Source of the DNA: Trichuris trichiura
Lineage: Eukaryota; Nematoda; Enoplea; Trichinellida; Trichuridae
Direction: 5' to 3'
Length of the DNA stretch: 64,000 nt
Assembly (NCBI GenBank): GCA_037903355.1
Contig: JBAJFE010000033.1
Coordinates: 310,001 to 374,000, forward strand
Positions 63,189 through 64,000 of the stretch are shown here, one piece after another. The translations under genes were made by a program, and so were the position numbers. Below the pieces are notes generated by a model, which was not told the origin of the DNA, did not search any database, and saw nothing but the letters and a program-made list of their open reading frames with translations. Numbering within the stretch: position 1 is the first letter of the stretch; every line of letters begins with the position of its first letter.

Positions 63189-64000
63189 GTATCTTTGTTT
63201 TTCGTTATCCGATATTTTCTTTATAACGTTTCAATTTTTGTTTATTTCTTTCGTGGATATTGTAACACACAATGCTTTCAATGACGATTTTTGTATCTAT
63301 TCCCACAACGCCATGCTTCTCGAAGTGGCAGCTGGAAGCGCTGGTGTTGGCCGGGGTCAGTATCGTCCTTGTGGCCAGCCGTCAAGCTTAAGGGTACTGA
63401 AAAGTGTGATACTCGGCTCAGGACTGCGAAGTTCTGTCGGGAGGAGTGTTACGGCGGGCTCCGCTCTCCATCGTTTCTCGCCAAGTTTCGGGCGGTCAAG
63501 AATAACATCAGCCTATATCATTTATCTTACGGGGAATAGGCTAACCATAGCAGAGCCATGACGACCCTGCGATTGAGAAACACTACCTTAGCAGATAGTT
63601 TATTTTGGAAAGCGTGCCGCTAATTCCAAAAGTCGCAGCAAATGCGCAACGGAGAAGCGTTGTCATTTTCTATGTTACAACATTGCTAGCCTTGACAATT
63701 TAGCTGTCTGTAGCCGAAACATTTCTTGCCATTCTTACAGAATTAATCCGAGTTAGGAACAGAGGCGAAGAAAAAAAAATGAGATTTAACCCACAAAAGC
63801 TCTTAAGGACGCCGATGCAGCAGTTGTCGATCTGAGGGGCACCCATAACCTTTCCAGTGATTCCTACGAGAACACTACAGGTATTCCCTGAATAGTGCTG
63901 TTAGCTGACCATCCGAGAGTTTTAACAGCAGTAACGTAGGGTTGCTCAGTTTCAGTTTACATTGAGGACAAGCAGTTTCTTCTAGCTTTGTTTCTTCGAA
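63189..64000 (+). other. Mlc-c: Third intron of the myosin light chain gene (partial)
   Basis: It begins with donor GTATCT at 63189. I searched for the expected final EF-hand exon (text like GEKLTDEEV) and did not find it. Short ORFs here have no support. Confidence 0.6.

Noticed and set aside
1..64000. CRISPR arrays, bacterial operons, rRNA or tRNA genes
   Set aside because: No regularly spaced direct repeats, no bacterial gene layout, and no tRNA or rRNA signature was seen. Introns and the element mix are eukaryotic.

Overview
This is a eukaryotic, almost certainly animal, genomic window. It holds parts of two host genes separated and filled by transposable elements. Short introns of about 50 bases sit beside introns of 14-20 kb. 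The element mix is Penelope-like, hAT, Tigger/pogo, Merlin, MULE and Ty3/gypsy, and one gene is an insect-like non-muscle myosin essential light chain. An arthropod is my best guess, possibly a chelicerate or crustacean, but the sequence does not fix the species.

Host genes. (1) On the minus strand, seven phase-compatible exons (49003 down to 13723) encode about 297 residues of a divergent WD40 protein that follows SKI8/WDR61 blade by blade. Its two large introns are 48772-28810 (20 kb) and 28431-14203 (14.2 kb). Only a short N-terminal exon appears to be missing; it should lie above 49046. (2) On the plus strand, the first three coding exons of a myosin essential light chain (Mlc-c/MYL6 type) lie at 62431-63188. 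The last exon(s) lie beyond the window.

Mobile DNA by region. 1-5.2 kb: Penelope-like element (PLE) pieces, one split by a 3.15 kb hAT. 6.0-7.2 kb: Tigger remnant. 8.6-11.6 kb: Merlin-type non-autonomous elements and a palindromic PLE tail. 11.6-13.0 kb: MULE transposase remnant flanked by PLE tails. 15.5-18.1 kb: palindromic Tigger. 18.2-23.1 kb: nested Merlin elements, including an apparently intact transposase gene with two small introns. 24.1-28.1 kb: non-LTR reverse transcriptase remnant, a hAT MITE, and a 2.5 kb hAT with a nearly intact transposase. 30.5-43.1 kb: a second Tigger split by a head-to-tail stack of three hATs sharing one 8-bp target, with a fourth 5 kb hAT nested inside the stack. 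43-49 kb: hAT deletion copies and a 5'-truncated PLE. 49-53 kb: a palindromic PLE and pogo-type MITEs. 53.5-57.8 kb: a Ty3/gypsy element with near-identical 170-bp LTRs but broken coding. 58.7 kb: Merlin MITE. 59.4-61.6 kb: a head-to-head PLE.

The most striking repeated signal is a small structured motif seen at 15 places, always inside PLE ends. Its form is CTGANGA, then a GC-rich hairpin, then GAAA: a hammerhead ribozyme-like core. Five PLE insertions also share one architecture: an inverted partial copy flanked by 13-15 bp target duplications.
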